Positions 15,508-23,422 of a stretch of 23,555 nucleotides of DNA are shown here, piece after piece (within the stretch, counting starts at the first letter, position 1; each line of letters starts with the position of its first letter). Below the pieces are notes generated by a model. The model had not been told where the DNA came from, made no database searches, and saw only the letters and a list, made by a program, of their open reading frames with translations. The position numbers were made by a program, and so were the translations under genes. This DNA comes from JBDKTH01 sp964558295 (GTDB taxonomy: Bacteria > Planctomycetota > Planctomycetia > Pirellulales > Thermoguttaceae): NCBI GenBank assembly GCA_964558295.1, contig CAZLDQ010000079.1:1-23555 (forward strand). Reading direction: 5' to 3'.

Positions 15508-15553
15508 CCCTCACACGCGTCCCTCTCCCGCTTGGGGAGAGGGGGCGTGAGGG
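15508..15553. repeat. REP-like palindromic element
   Basis: A second hairpin follows directly: outer stem CCCTCAC (15508-15514) with GTGAGGG (15547-15553), inner stem CCCTCTCCC (15521-15529) with GGGAGAGGG (15535-15543), loop of 5 bases. Its CCCTCTCCC/GGGAGAGGG core resembles palindromes I recall as scattered between genes in several bacterial genomes. No second copy was seen in this window, so the repeat status is inferred. GGTTTTGG a few bases to the right offers only a poor T tract. Confidence 0.45.
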
Positions 15554-15575
15554 AAACGGTTTTGGTTCTCACACC

Positions 15576-16925
15576 TTAGAAGGTGATGATCGCATCCAGG
15601 CCACCGGCGAACTGGCTGTTCGAGGCCCCGTTGTTGAACGGGCGGGCGCCAACCGCGGCGTCACCCTCGTACCAGTCCCAGCGGATTTCCGGGCGGATGA
15701 TGACGTTGGCATGTGGCTTGTAGTTCAAGCCGAGCGTCACTTCGTAGAAGTCGCCCGCCGCACCGGCGAAGTCCGGCGAGACGACGCGAGCGCCGTCGTC
15801 ATCGTGGAACCACTCGATGCGGATGCCGCCGGCCCAGCAGTCGCTCCACTGGTAGAACAGGTACTGGTTCAGGCCATACCATTGGGCATTGCCGTTCGGA
15901 TTGTTGGAGTTCAAGCCGAGGTCGTGCTGGAACACATAGGTCAACTTGTCGGTGAGCTTGTGGGTCAGCACGAGGCTGTTCATGTAGATATCGCCTTCAT
16001 TGGCGCTGCGTATCCCACGGCCCCAATAGCCGGCGGTCATGGCCCACGCGAAGGTGGTCCGGTCAGACAGCGTGTAGTTGATGCCGCTGAGGAGGTTGTC
16101 GGCGCCGTTGTCGTTGCCGAACCCGCTGTCCCAGCCGTCCACCCAGCCGCCATAGACGGTGAGTTTGTCGCCGAGCTTGCGGTTGACCACGAAGCCGGTG
16201 TGGGTAAACGGCTCCGCGTAGTACATCGCATAGGCGTGGCTGTAGAAGAAGTTGCCCGTGGCCGGGACGACTTCGTAGCCGATCGAGGTGTAGAAGTGCC
16301 CACCCTTGATCGTCCAATCGCCGTAGGCCAGTTCGGCATAGATCTGAGGAATCGCCGAGCCGTAGCGTGACGAGCTGTCCCAGCCGAAGTCCCAACCCTG
16401 GTCGCCGAAGCTCTGGGTGTCCGGGCCATCGACGCCGTAGACGTAGTCAATGCGACCACCGAGATCCCAGCAACCGCATTCGGTGTTGGTCTTCTTCTCG
16501 GCATAGAACCAGAGCTGATGCAGATTGAAATCGGTCAGGTTGTTGAAGCCCATGGGGCCGTTAGTCGGGGCGCCGTGCGCGTTGGTGTACACGCCCGACT
16601 GCACCCAACCGCCGATCTCGATGCCATGCTGCTGCAGGATGCACGGCTGCGGCAGTTTCCAGGCGTCGCCCAGCGTGCCACACTGGCACCAGCGGGACGA
16701 ACTTGGAGCTTCTTCCACGTACGCTTCAGCCGCCTGCTGTGCGGCCGTCTGGGGCACTGCGGCCGGAGCCTGAGGTGCCGCGGCACCGGGCACGGGCGCA
16801 TCAGCCCAGGCACTACTGTTCCAGGCCAGTGCCTGGGACTCTTCCCAGGACGCTGCCTCCACGGGCCTGAGACCGCCCAGGGCTAAAAGGGACAAACTCG
16901 TCAGGGTCAACCACGTCGTCTTCAT
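15576..16925 (-). CDS. Outer-membrane beta-barrel porin, BBP2 family
   Basis: A 449-residue predicted outer-membrane protein. A signal peptide (residues 1-24, cut after VEA) is followed by an Ala/Pro-rich stretch to about 70 and a short Cys pair (CQCGT). From GIEIGGWVQSGVYTN onward, alternating aromatic strands separated by Asp/Gly/Asn turns run to the end, for example DWTIKGGHFYTSIGYEVV, GFVVNRKLGDKLTVYGGWVDGWD, and paired LTDKLTYVFQHDLG and GIRIEWFHDDDG. The final residues are IITF, ending in the terminal Phe favoured by the Bam machinery. This matches the planctomycete BBP2/OmpL-like porin family (PF07642). GGAGAG lies 9 bases before the ATG. It would be a passive channel for small solutes. 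It is a single gene, convergent with the TIM-barrel gene. Confidence 0.9.
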   Translation of the reverse strand: MKTTWLTLTSLSLLALGGLRPVEAASWEESQALAWNSSAWADAPVPGAAAPQAPAAVPQTAAQQAAEAYVEEAPSSSRWCQCGTLGDAWKLPQPCILQQHGIEIGGWVQSGVYTNAHGAPTNGPMGFNNLTDFNLHQLWFYAEKKTNTECGCWDLGGRIDYVYGVDGPDTQSFGDQGWDFGWDSSSRYGSAIPQIYAELAYGDWTIKGGHFYTSIGYEVVPATGNFFYSHAYAMYYAEPFTHTGFVVNRKLGDKLTVYGGWVDGWDSGFGNDNGADNLLSGINYTLSDRTTFAWAMTAGYWGRGIRSANEGDIYMNSLVLTHKLTDKLTYVFQHDLGLNSNNPNGNAQWYGLNQYLFYQWSDCWAGGIRIEWFHDDDGARVVSPDFAGAAGDFYEVTLGLNYKPHANVIIRPEIRWDWYEGDAAVGARPFNNGASNSQFAGGLDAIITF

Positions 16926-17316
16926 GACTTCTCTCTCCGATGGATCGCGGCGCGGGAGCCGCTACTGCCTGTAAGCAAGACCTCCCTGCTCAGTACGTTT
17001 GGGGGCGAGTTGCGAGAAAACAGGATGGTGGGTTCCTGCTTCAAAACGCTCTCTATCGAGGTATCGTGTCCATCGGGACGGCCGGTTCAACAAAATCCGC
17101 AATTATCGCAAATGCCCCAGTGACAAAAATGTCGGACATAACCGGAAGTGGGGCCAGAGGTTGTGAAACGGGCCAAGCCTGGGAAAGCGTACCGCAAGCC
17201 ACGGTTGCAACGCCTGGCCAAGCTGCGCCTGCATGAGAACTACGTGGAGGGGGTAATGCGAGCAAAAGCTTTGCAGAATACCTCGACACGGCAAGGGGGA
17301 GAAGATTTGCCGCCTC
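16926..17316. other. Intergenic region between porin and SDR genes
   Basis: Both flanking genes are on the minus strand; this is the porin upstream region. GATAAT at 17107-17102 (minus) could be a -10, but the -35 16 bases away (TTTTTG) is poor. On the plus strand an open frame at 17148-17354 (GTG start) encodes a basic 68-residue peptide containing YRKPRLQRLAKLRL. It lacks a well-placed ribosome site and its end overlaps the SDR 3' end, so I do not list it as a gene. Otherwise I see nothing here. Confidence 0.3.
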
Positions 17317-18069
17317 TCAGGCAATCCGCATCGTCAACCCACCGTCGATCGTGAAAGTCTCGCCGGTGAGGTAGTCGTTGCAGACCACTTCGGCGATCAG
17401 CGAGGCAACCTGTTCCGGAGTCCCCTCCCGGTGCAGCGGGATGCGGTTGTCCAGGTTGTGCCTTTTCTGCTCCTCGGTCATCGCGTCGTGAAACCGGGTG
17501 CGGATGATCCCCGGGGCAATGCAATTCACGCGGATATTGTCGCCAGCCACTTCGCGGGCCAGCGCCCGGGTAAACTGGGGCAAGGCGCCTTTGACCACCT
17601 GGTAGGCCAAATTGAAGGGGATACCGCGAATCCCCGCCACGGAGGAGATCATGATGATCGCCCCCTCCTTACGTTCTTTCATCGCCGGGACCACGGCCCG
17701 GGCGAGATGAAACATTGCGTGGACATGCACGGCGAAGCCTTCGTGCCAAGCCTCGGGAGTCAAGTCGAGCAGTCCCCCTTTGATAGCACCGCCTGCACAG
17801 TGCACCAACACGGCCACGGGGCCCAGTTGCTCGGCCGTCTGTTGGGCGCAACGGGTTGCCTCCTCGGCCTTGGCCATATCTGCCGCTATGAAGAGGGCTC
17901 GCCGCCCGAGGGCTTCGATGGCCGCCTGGGTCTGACGGGCTTCTGTGTCGTCATGGCGGCCGACGATTGCCACCTCCGCCCCGCGCCGAGCCAGTTCCAC
18001 GGCCACTGCCGCGCCAATTCCTTTCGTACCGCCTGTGACCAGGGCTACTTTCCCGTGTAGGTCCATCAT
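17317..18069 (-). CDS. Short-chain dehydrogenase/reductase
   Basis: A 250-residue Rossmann-fold NAD(P)-dependent oxidoreductase in the cytosol. TGGTKGIG at 12-19 binds the cofactor, D64 in AADM contacts the adenine, S142/S143 in ISSVAG with Y156 and K160 (YQVVK) form the catalytic core, and CIAPGIIRT (183-191) follows. The usual NNAG motif reads HCAGG, and the fourth tetrad residue, normally Asn in a VN(L/V) motif, reads as H115 in FAVHVHAMF. The C-terminus DYLTGETFTIDGG is typical. The start is ATGATG at 18069/18066 with GGGAG 5 bases before the first ATG. That ATG overlaps the TGA of the upstream lactonase gene, so the two are co-translated. The pairing suggests oxidation of a sugar or sugar alcohol, but the substrate is not readable. 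Confidence 0.93.
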   Translation of the reverse strand: MMDLHGKVALVTGGTKGIGAAVAVELARRGAEVAIVGRHDDTEARQTQAAIEALGRRALFIAADMAKAEEATRCAQQTAEQLGPVAVLVHCAGGAIKGGLLDLTPEAWHEGFAVHVHAMFHLARAVVPAMKERKEGAIIMISSVAGIRGIPFNLAYQVVKGALPQFTRALAREVAGDNIRVNCIAPGIIRTRFHDAMTEEQKRHNLDNRIPLHREGTPEQVASLIAEVVCNDYLTGETFTIDGGLTMRIA

Positions 18070-18971
18070 TGACTCCCTGCACCTTTCACCTGCATCCGAA
18101 CGGCATAGAGTCCCTTGCAGGCAGTAATGAATAAGGTCTGCCGGTCCTTGCCGCCAAAGCAGACGTTGGCTGTCCAAGGCTCGCTGTCGATGGCGATGTG
18201 CTCGATCTGTTTGCCGGAGCGATCGAAGACGAACACTCCCTTGCCGGTCAAGTAGACGTTGCCCTGTTCGTCGAGGGTCATCCCGTCGGAACCCATCTCG
18301 CAGAACAACCGTTTGCCCGTCAACGAACCGTCCGGCTGAATGTCGTAGGCATAGGTTTTCTTGGCCTTGATATCGGCCACATAGAGCGTCCGGCCGTCGG
18401 GCGTACCGATCACGCCGTTGGGTCGCTCCAGGTCGGCCGCCACGCGCACCACCTTCTGCCGATCGGGCGACAAATAGTAGACGCACTGCCCGTCCTGCTC
18501 CATTGGCCCGCGATTCCAATACGGTCGCTTATAAAACGGGTCGGTGAAATAGAGCCCGCCGTCGGGACGAATCCAGAGGTCGTTGGGACCATTGAGCAGC
18601 TTGCCTTGATACTCGTTGACGACTACCGTGACTTTGCCTGTTGGGTCGATGCACCAAAGTTCGTTCTTCTCATCGGCACACGCCCAGAGGTTCCCCTGGC
18701 GGTCGAAGTACAGTCCATTGGAGCGTCCGCAGGGCTGCATGAACGTAGAGAGTTGACCGTCGGTGCTCCACTTCATGATCCGGTCGTTGGGCTGGTCGGT
18801 GAACAGGACGTTCCCTTGAGCATCGACCGCCGGACCTTCGGTGAACTTGAACCCGTCGGCCAGCCGTTGGACCTTAGCCCCCGGTGCGAGAAGACTGCTT
18901 TCGGCAGCCCAGGCAGTCAGCGGACAAACACCGACCATCACCAACGCCATCCACCTACCGATTGCTCGCAT
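18066..18971 (-). CDS. Exported SMP-30/gluconolactonase-like protein
   Basis: A 301-residue six-bladed beta-propeller of the SGL family, which hydrolyses sugar lactones such as gluconolactone to the acid. Likely divalent-metal ligands are present: E45 in FTEGP, N130 in LNGPND, N185 in RPNGV, and D229 in GSDGM. Residues 1-22 form a signal peptide (MALVMVGVCPLTAWA), so it is probably periplasmic. The ATG at 18971 has GAGGA 8 bases upstream; an ATG five codons earlier (18986) has none. The frame open to 19277 is excluded by a promoter at 19061-19088. The stop overlaps the SDR start by 4 bases. With the SDR this looks like a small sugar-oxidation operon, although the two products would act in different compartments. 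Confidence 0.9.
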   Translation of the reverse strand: MRAIGRWMALVMVGVCPLTAWAAESSLLAPGAKVQRLADGFKFTEGPAVDAQGNVLFTDQPNDRIMKWSTDGQLSTFMQPCGRSNGLYFDRQGNLWACADEKNELWCIDPTGKVTVVVNEYQGKLLNGPNDLWIRPDGGLYFTDPFYKRPYWNRGPMEQDGQCVYYLSPDRQKVVRVAADLERPNGVIGTPDGRTLYVADIKAKKTYAYDIQPDGSLTGKRLFCEMGSDGMTLDEQGNVYLTGKGVFVFDRSGKQIEHIAIDSEPWTANVCFGGKDRQTLFITACKGLYAVRMQVKGAGSQ

Positions 18972-19060
18972 CGTTGTCGTCCTCATGATTTGAAGGTGTC
19001 GCGGGCCGGTCTGCCGGAGTCTTTGGCCCGGGGGGCCGGCGCACGATTGCGCTTTGGTGC

Positions 19061-19102
19061 AGAATAGTCCGTTTCGCGTCGATCTCAACCCAACCGGTTG
19101 GG
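19061..19102 (-). promoter_or_regulatory. Promoter with adjoining palindrome for lactonase-SDR
   Basis: On the minus strand TTGAGA (19088-19083) and TATTCT (19066-19061) are 16 bases apart. Transcription would start near 19054, giving an 83-base leader to the lactonase ATG. Directly upstream of the -35 is a perfect 14-base palindrome, CCCAACCGGTTGGG (19089-19102), centred near -41.5. The AACCGGTT core with central CG resembles LacI-family operators. At this position the bound protein could activate as easily as repress. No regulator gene is in the window. Confidence 0.5.
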
Positions 19103-19313
19103 GGATTTGCCAAGCGATCCACGCGAGGCGTTTTGGCGGATTGCCTCCGCGGTGCGGTTTGCAACACGACGTCATTGAGCCGCCCCTGTTCGTCAAGCCC
19201 GTCAGGAAAGAATCGATTCCATGCAAGGCAAGCGGCGATGGCGTGTCGTTGGTTTCTTCAACACGGCATGGCCCCATCCTTTTGCATTGACCATTTCCCT
19301 CCTTTCCCCCTGA

Positions 19314-19343
19314 TTGACGGATTCTGGACGCTCACCCTATAAT
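19314..19343 (+). promoter_or_regulatory. Strong sigma-70-type promoter of the NfeD-FloA cluster
   Basis: TTGACG (19314-19319, 5 of 6) and a perfect TATAAT (19338-19343) are 18 bases apart. The start point should be near 19350. This gives a 56-base leader if translation begins at 19406, or an almost leaderless message if it begins at the ATG at 19355. Confidence 0.65.
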
Positions 19344-19405
19344 CTAATGGGCTCATGAGCGAGCCTCTTCACGGTGGAATCCCCTGCTGGGGGAGCACTA
19401 CGGCG

Positions 19406-21676
19406 ATGATTGTGGATAACGGAGTCAGCACGCCGCGGCGACAGGGCCTGCTGGCCGGGCTTGTTGCCGGCGGGCTGGGGGTAGCTTTCTGGTTAGGGGG
19501 AGTCGTTCTGTTCGCCCAAGCGCCACCGCCCGCCCAAGGCCAAGCGCCGGCGGTCGCGCCGGAGAAAGGGGAGGGACCGGCCCCAGTCGCGCGAATGGGC
19601 CGAACCCTGCGACTCCGCTTGCCGATCAGCGGCAAGACGTACCCGGCCGTGCGGCGGTTCGTGTTCCGCGTGCTGGACGAAGCCAAGATGGCTGGTGCGC
19701 GGCCGGTGCTGATCTTCGAATTCGACGTCCCGGCCGACGCCCGCGACTTTGCTGCATCAAGTGAATTCGGTCCCAGCTATCAGCTGGCAGATTTCCTGTC
19801 CAGCGACCGACTCAACGAAGCCACCACGGTGGCCTATGTGCCCGAGTCGATCCAGGGCCATGCCGTGCTCGTGGCTTTGGCTTGTGAAGAGATCATCCTT
19901 GGGCCAACGGCCGAAATCGGTCCGGCAGGTATCCAGGAACCGGTGATTACTGCACCGTTGCGTAGCGCGTACAAGGAAATTGCCGATCGTCGCAAGACGA
20001 TTCCTGCGGAGGTCGCCCTTGGCTTGCTGGACCCCGCGCGCAAGGTTCTCGTGGTGGAGACCGATCTGAGTCGCGAGTACGTGACTCCCGAGCAGTTGGA
20101 AGAGCTTCGCAAGACGCGCACGATCCAATCGAGCCGGACTCTGTTTGAAGCCGGCCAGCCGGGACTGCTGACCGCCGACGAAGCGCGGGATCTTGACCTG
20201 ATCGACTTCAAGGCCAACAGCCGGCGGGATCTGGCGCGTGTTTTGGACCTGCGTCCGGAAGCCGTGGAAGAAGACCCGTCGGCCGGCGGCCAGTGGCGTG
20301 CGGTTCGGGTGGACATAAAAGGGCCGATCAACGCCGAAACCGTGCGTCGCGCCCAGCGGTTGATCGAAGATGCCCAGCGAGTGCATCAAGCCAACTTCGT
20401 CTGTCTGTGGATCGACAGTCCAGGTGGATCGCCTCCCGACAGTATGGAAATGGCGAGTTATCTGGCGGCGGACCTAAAGCCAAGCAAGATCCGCACCGTG
20501 GCCTATGTACCGAGTCAAGCCTTGTCGGATGCGGCGCTGATCGCCTTGGCCTGCGACCAGGTTGTCATGGGGCCGGCGGCCATTTTGGGAGGGCCCGGCG
20601 AGCACGAGCCGACGGCGGCCGAAATCGCTCTGGCGCGTCAGGCAATGCGTGAGGTGATCGCACCGCGCACTGCGCGGTCCTGGTCGTTGCCCGTGGCGAT
20701 GATCGACCCGGAATTGGAAGTGTTTCGCTATACGCGTGCCGGAGCCGGGGCGTATCCGGAATTTTTTTCGGAAGATGAATTGGCGCAGCAGCCCGACCGC
20801 GGCCAGTGGAAGCAAGGCCCACGGGTCACCGAGCCGGGCAAACCGTTCAAGACCTTGGGCAAAGATGCTCCCGGTTACTGGCTGGCCAACTACACGGTCG
20901 ACAGTTTTGCGGAGTTCAAGGAGATTTACGGTTTGGAGAACGATCCGGCCATGTTGGAGCCGAAGTGGGCGGATTTCCTGGTCGAGGTCTTGGCCTCTCC
21001 TGGCGTGTCGATCCTGTTGCTGGTGATTGCCTTTGTGGCCGCTTACGTCGAATTGCATACCCCAGGGATCGGCCTTGGCGGCTTTGTGGCGGCTGTCTGC
21101 TTTGCGTTGTTTTTCTGGGGCTCCTTCCTCGGCGGGACGGCCGGTTGGCTCGAAGTGCTTCTGTTCCTTCTTGGGATCGCCTGTCTGCTGCTGGAGGTCT
21201 TTGTACTTCCCGGGTTTGGCATTTTTGGGCTCGGGGGTGGGGCCTTGATCCTCGCTTCGTTGGTGCTCGCCAGCCAGACGTTCGTCTTTCCTCAGAACGA
21301 ATACCAATTCGCTGAGTTGCAGCGTTCGCTGTTGATTGTCGCTCTGGCCGGGGTTGGGACCCTCGCCGCGGCACTATTGTTGAATCACTGGCTTCCCAAG
21401 ACCCCGTTGTTCAACCAGATGCTGCTGGAACCGCCGGCCGGCCAGGAGGCGGCCGAGATCAGCCGTCGCGAATCGCTGGCCCATTTCGAGTCCCTGCTCG
21501 GGCAGCATGGTATAACGACGACCCCCTTGGTGCCCAGCGGCAAGGCCCAGATCGGCAATCAGTTGGTCGACGTGATTACTGACGGTGAATTCATAGCACG
21601 CAGCACAGAGATTGTGGTCGTAGAAGTGCAAGGGAACCACGTTCTTGTGCGGACGGCCCAAAACAACGCAGAATGA
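19406..21676 (+). CDS. NfeD-type membrane protein with two ClpP-like domains
   Basis: A 756-residue long-form NfeD (NfeD1b/YqeZ-like), partner of SPFH proteins such as FloA. An N-terminal signal/anchor (about 15-38) is followed by a Pro/Ala linker, then two ClpP/SppA-type domains outside the cytoplasm. They are recognisable from the repeated AYVP...ALIALAC...GP pattern near residues 142-167 and 365-390. Domain 1 has G151 where the nucleophile should be; domain 2 keeps S374, but no Lys occurs between 375 and 468. Four to five membrane helices follow from about 533 to 675, with PGIGLGG and PGFGIFGLGGG turns. The C-terminal OB-fold ends TDGEFIARSTEIVVVEVQGNHVLVR. The ATG at 19406 has GGGGAG about 12 bases upstream and gives a normal signal length; the frame also allows an ATG at 19355. 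The short NfeD gene follows after 4 bases. Confidence 0.9.
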   Translation: MIVDNGVSTPRRQGLLAGLVAGGLGVAFWLGGVVLFAQAPPPAQGQAPAVAPEKGEGPAPVARMGRTLRLRLPISGKTYPAVRRFVFRVLDEAKMAGARPVLIFEFDVPADARDFAASSEFGPSYQLADFLSSDRLNEATTVAYVPESIQGHAVLVALACEEIILGPTAEIGPAGIQEPVITAPLRSAYKEIADRRKTIPAEVALGLLDPARKVLVVETDLSREYVTPEQLEELRKTRTIQSSRTLFEAGQPGLLTADEARDLDLIDFKANSRRDLARVLDLRPEAVEEDPSAGGQWRAVRVDIKGPINAETVRRAQRLIEDAQRVHQANFVCLWIDSPGGSPPDSMEMASYLAADLKPSKIRTVAYVPSQALSDAALIALACDQVVMGPAAILGGPGEHEPTAAEIALARQAMREVIAPRTARSWSLPVAMIDPELEVFRYTRAGAGAYPEFFSEDELAQQPDRGQWKQGPRVTEPGKPFKTLGKDAPGYWLANYTVDSFAEFKEIYGLENDPAMLEPKWADFLVEVLASPGVSILLLVIAFVAAYVELHTPGIGLGGFVAAVCFALFFWGSFLGGTAGWLEVLLFLLGIACLLLEVFVLPGFGIFGLGGGALILASLVLASQTFVFPQNEYQFAELQRSLLIVALAGVGTLAAALLLNHWLPKTPLFNQMLLEPPAGQEAAEISRRESLAHFESLLGQHGITTTPLVPSGKAQIGNQLVDVITDGEFIARSTEIVVVEVQGNHVLVRTAQNNAE

Positions 21677-21680
21677 GATT

Positions 21681-22265
21681 ATGGAACTTTGGGCGTGGGC
21701 AATCCTGTTGTTGGTGGTCGGGCTCGCCTTGGCCGTTATGGAGGTGTTTATCCCTTCCGGCGGCCTGATTGGCTTCCTCTCCTTCTGCGCCCTGGTCGGC
21801 GCGGTCATCGTGGCGTTCATGGACGGCTCGCTAACCGGGGCGGCGATTCTCGCGGTCTCGATCCTCGGCTTGCCGACGGTGATTGTCGTCGGCCTCAAGT
21901 GGTGGCCGCATACCCGAATTGGAAAACGCGTGCTCCTCAGCGTGCCGGAGGGGGAAGAAGTGCTGCCGGATGATCCGAGGCGGCGGGCGCTGAAGAGTCT
22001 GGTGGGCAAGGTCGGCCGGGCGCGAAGCAAGATGCTGCCTAGTGGGGCCGTCGTGATCGATGGGCGCACCATCGACGCGGTGAGCGAAGGGCTGCCCATC
22101 GACCCCGGCCAGCCGGTGCAGGTTGTCGCCGTCCATGGGGTGGAAGTGATCGTGCGGCCCGTCGATGAACAAACCCTGCACGCAGCCAGCCGTCCGGCCG
22201 ACGATGTGCTGGCCCAGCCGATCGATTCAGTCCTCCCTGACCCGTTTGATGAACCGCCGGCTTGA
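21681..22265 (+). CDS. Short NfeD-like membrane protein
   Basis: A 194-residue short-form NfeD protein. Three hydrophobic helices occupy about residues 3-25, 29-47 and 52-72, with the family turn IPSGGLIGFLS. A cytoplasmic or periplasmic OB-fold at about 108-163 reads VGKVGRARSKMLPSGAVVIDGRTIDAV...QPVQVVAVHGVEVIVRPV. An acidic, Pro-rich tail follows. NfeD proteins bind SPFH/flotillin partners and organise membrane microdomains. The ATG lies 4 bases after the upstream stop with only a weak GAGAT ribosome site, so translation coupling is likely. Upstream codons in the same frame from 21645 overlap the previous gene and precede the hydrophobic start; they are not used here. floA follows after 107 bases. 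Confidence 0.87.
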   Translation: MELWAWAILLLVVGLALAVMEVFIPSGGLIGFLSFCALVGAVIVAFMDGSLTGAAILAVSILGLPTVIVVGLKWWPHTRIGKRVLLSVPEGEEVLPDDPRRRALKSLVGKVGRARSKMLPSGAVVIDGRTIDAVSEGLPIDPGQPVQVVAVHGVEVIVRPVDEQTLHAASRPADDVLAQPIDSVLPDPFDEPPA

Positions 22266-22288
22266 CATTTCCCCTCGCAAGAGATAAA
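22262..22288 (+). promoter_or_regulatory. Candidate internal promoter before floA
   Basis: A perfect TTGACA (22262-22267) overlaps the TGA stop of the short NfeD gene. GATAAA (22283-22288) follows after 15 bases, slightly short; TAAACC at 22285-22290 gives 17 bases but a poorer -10. Transcription from about 22295 would give floA its own message with a leader near 78 bases. Confidence 0.4.
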
Positions 22289-22372
22289 CCGAGGGCAGCG
22301 TCCAGAACGATGGCTAGGCTTGGTATCGTTGCGACCTGCCCCGAATGACCTTTTTGCTGGAAGGACGGCCCC

Positions 22373-23422
22373 ATGAGTCTGTTCGCCCAATTCGAACCCA
22401 ACCTCTTCCTCACCCTGGCGATTTTCGCTGCCTTCGTCTTCGGCATCGTCGTGATCGCGGTTTTTGCTCGCTACTTCCGGCTTTGGATCCAGTCGCAAAT
22501 GACGGGGGCGGGAATCGGGATCTTCGACTTGTTGGGGATGACCTTCCGCAAGGTCAGCCCGGCGGTGATTGTGCGCAGCAAGATCATGGCCGTTCAGGCC
22601 GGTCTGGAGGAATCGGAAGGGATTACCAGCCGTGCCCTGGAGGCCCACTACCTGGCTGGCGGCAACGTGCCGTTGGTGATTCGGGCGATCATTGCGGCTC
22701 GCAAAGCGAAAATCCCGCTGGATTTCAAACTGGCGACGGCGATTGACCTGGCCGGCCGGAACGTCCTGGAAGCTGTGCAAACGAGTGTCTATCCCAAGGT
22801 GATCGATTGCCCTGCTCGCAACACAGGCCGCCAGACGCTCGACGGAGTCGCCCGCAACGGCATCCAATTGAAGGTGAAAGCACGGGTTACCGTGCGTGCA
22901 AACCTTAACCAGTTGATCGGTGGAGCGACCGAAGAGACGATCATCGCCCGCGTCGGCGAAGGCATCGTCAGCGCCATCGGCTCAGCCGAGACGCACTATG
23001 AAGTCCTGGAGTATCCCGATCGGATCTCCAAGAAAGTGCTTGATCGCAAGCTCGACTCACAGACGGCCTTTGAAATCGTCTCGATCGACATTGCGGACAT
23101 TGACGTGGGTGAAAACATCGGTGCTCGGCTCCAGGCCGACCAAGCCGAGGCCGACGTGCGCGTCGCCCGGGCTAATGCCGAGGGACGGCGGGCCCTGGCC
23201 GTTGCCGCGGAGCAGGAAAACATTGCCGGGATCGAAGAGAATCGGGCCAAGCTGGTCGAGGCCGAGGCCGAGGTGCCCAAGGCCATTGCTCTGGCGATCC
23301 ACGAAGGCAAATTGGGGATCATGGACTATTACAAGTTGCGAAATGTCCAGGCCGATACTGACATGCGCAACTCGATTGCCCGAGTCAGTAGCCCCCCCGT
23401 CCGACAAGGAGTTCCCGCATGA
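22373..23422 (+). CDS. floA: Flotillin-like protein FloA
   Basis: A 349-residue SPFH-family protein of the FloA (YqfA) type, which oligomerises at the inner membrane and organises functional membrane microdomains. A single membrane segment lies at about residues 11-33 (LFLTLAIFAAFVFGIVVIAVFAR), with the rest in the cytoplasm. The SPFH region includes GMTFRKVSPAVIVRSKIMA and ARNGIQLKVKARVTVRANLNQLIGGATEETIIARVGEGIVS. An Ala/Glu-rich coiled coil follows (about 245-310, with repeats such as AEADVRVARANAEGRRAL), then GIMDYYKLRNVQADTDMR, a FloA signature. GGAAGGA at 22359-22365 lies 7 bases before the ATG. Length is close to B. subtilis FloA (about 330). The stop overlaps the next ATG. Together with the NfeD genes upstream this is the classic SPFH-NfeD pairing. 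Confidence 0.96.
   Translation: MSLFAQFEPNLFLTLAIFAAFVFGIVVIAVFARYFRLWIQSQMTGAGIGIFDLLGMTFRKVSPAVIVRSKIMAVQAGLEESEGITSRALEAHYLAGGNVPLVIRAIIAARKAKIPLDFKLATAIDLAGRNVLEAVQTSVYPKVIDCPARNTGRQTLDGVARNGIQLKVKARVTVRANLNQLIGGATEETIIARVGEGIVSAIGSAETHYEVLEYPDRISKKVLDRKLDSQTAFEIVSIDIADIDVGENIGARLQADQAEADVRVARANAEGRRALAVAAEQENIAGIEENRAKLVEAEAEVPKAIALAIHEGKLGIMDYYKLRNVQADTDMRNSIARVSSPPVRQGVPA

Larger units (their letters stand above)
18972..19405. other. Divergent control region, lactonase/SDR and NfeD-FloA
   Basis: No gene is seen between the lactonase start and the NfeD-ClpP start. It holds one good promoter in each direction, each listed separately: minus strand at 19088-19061 and plus strand at 19314-19343. 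The stretch 19103-19313 between them shows no further structure that I can support. Confidence 0.5.

Noticed and set aside
18972..19277. N-terminal extension of the lactonase frame to 403 residues
   Set aside because: The promoter -10 lies at 19066-19061 inside it, and the signal peptide begins at 18971.
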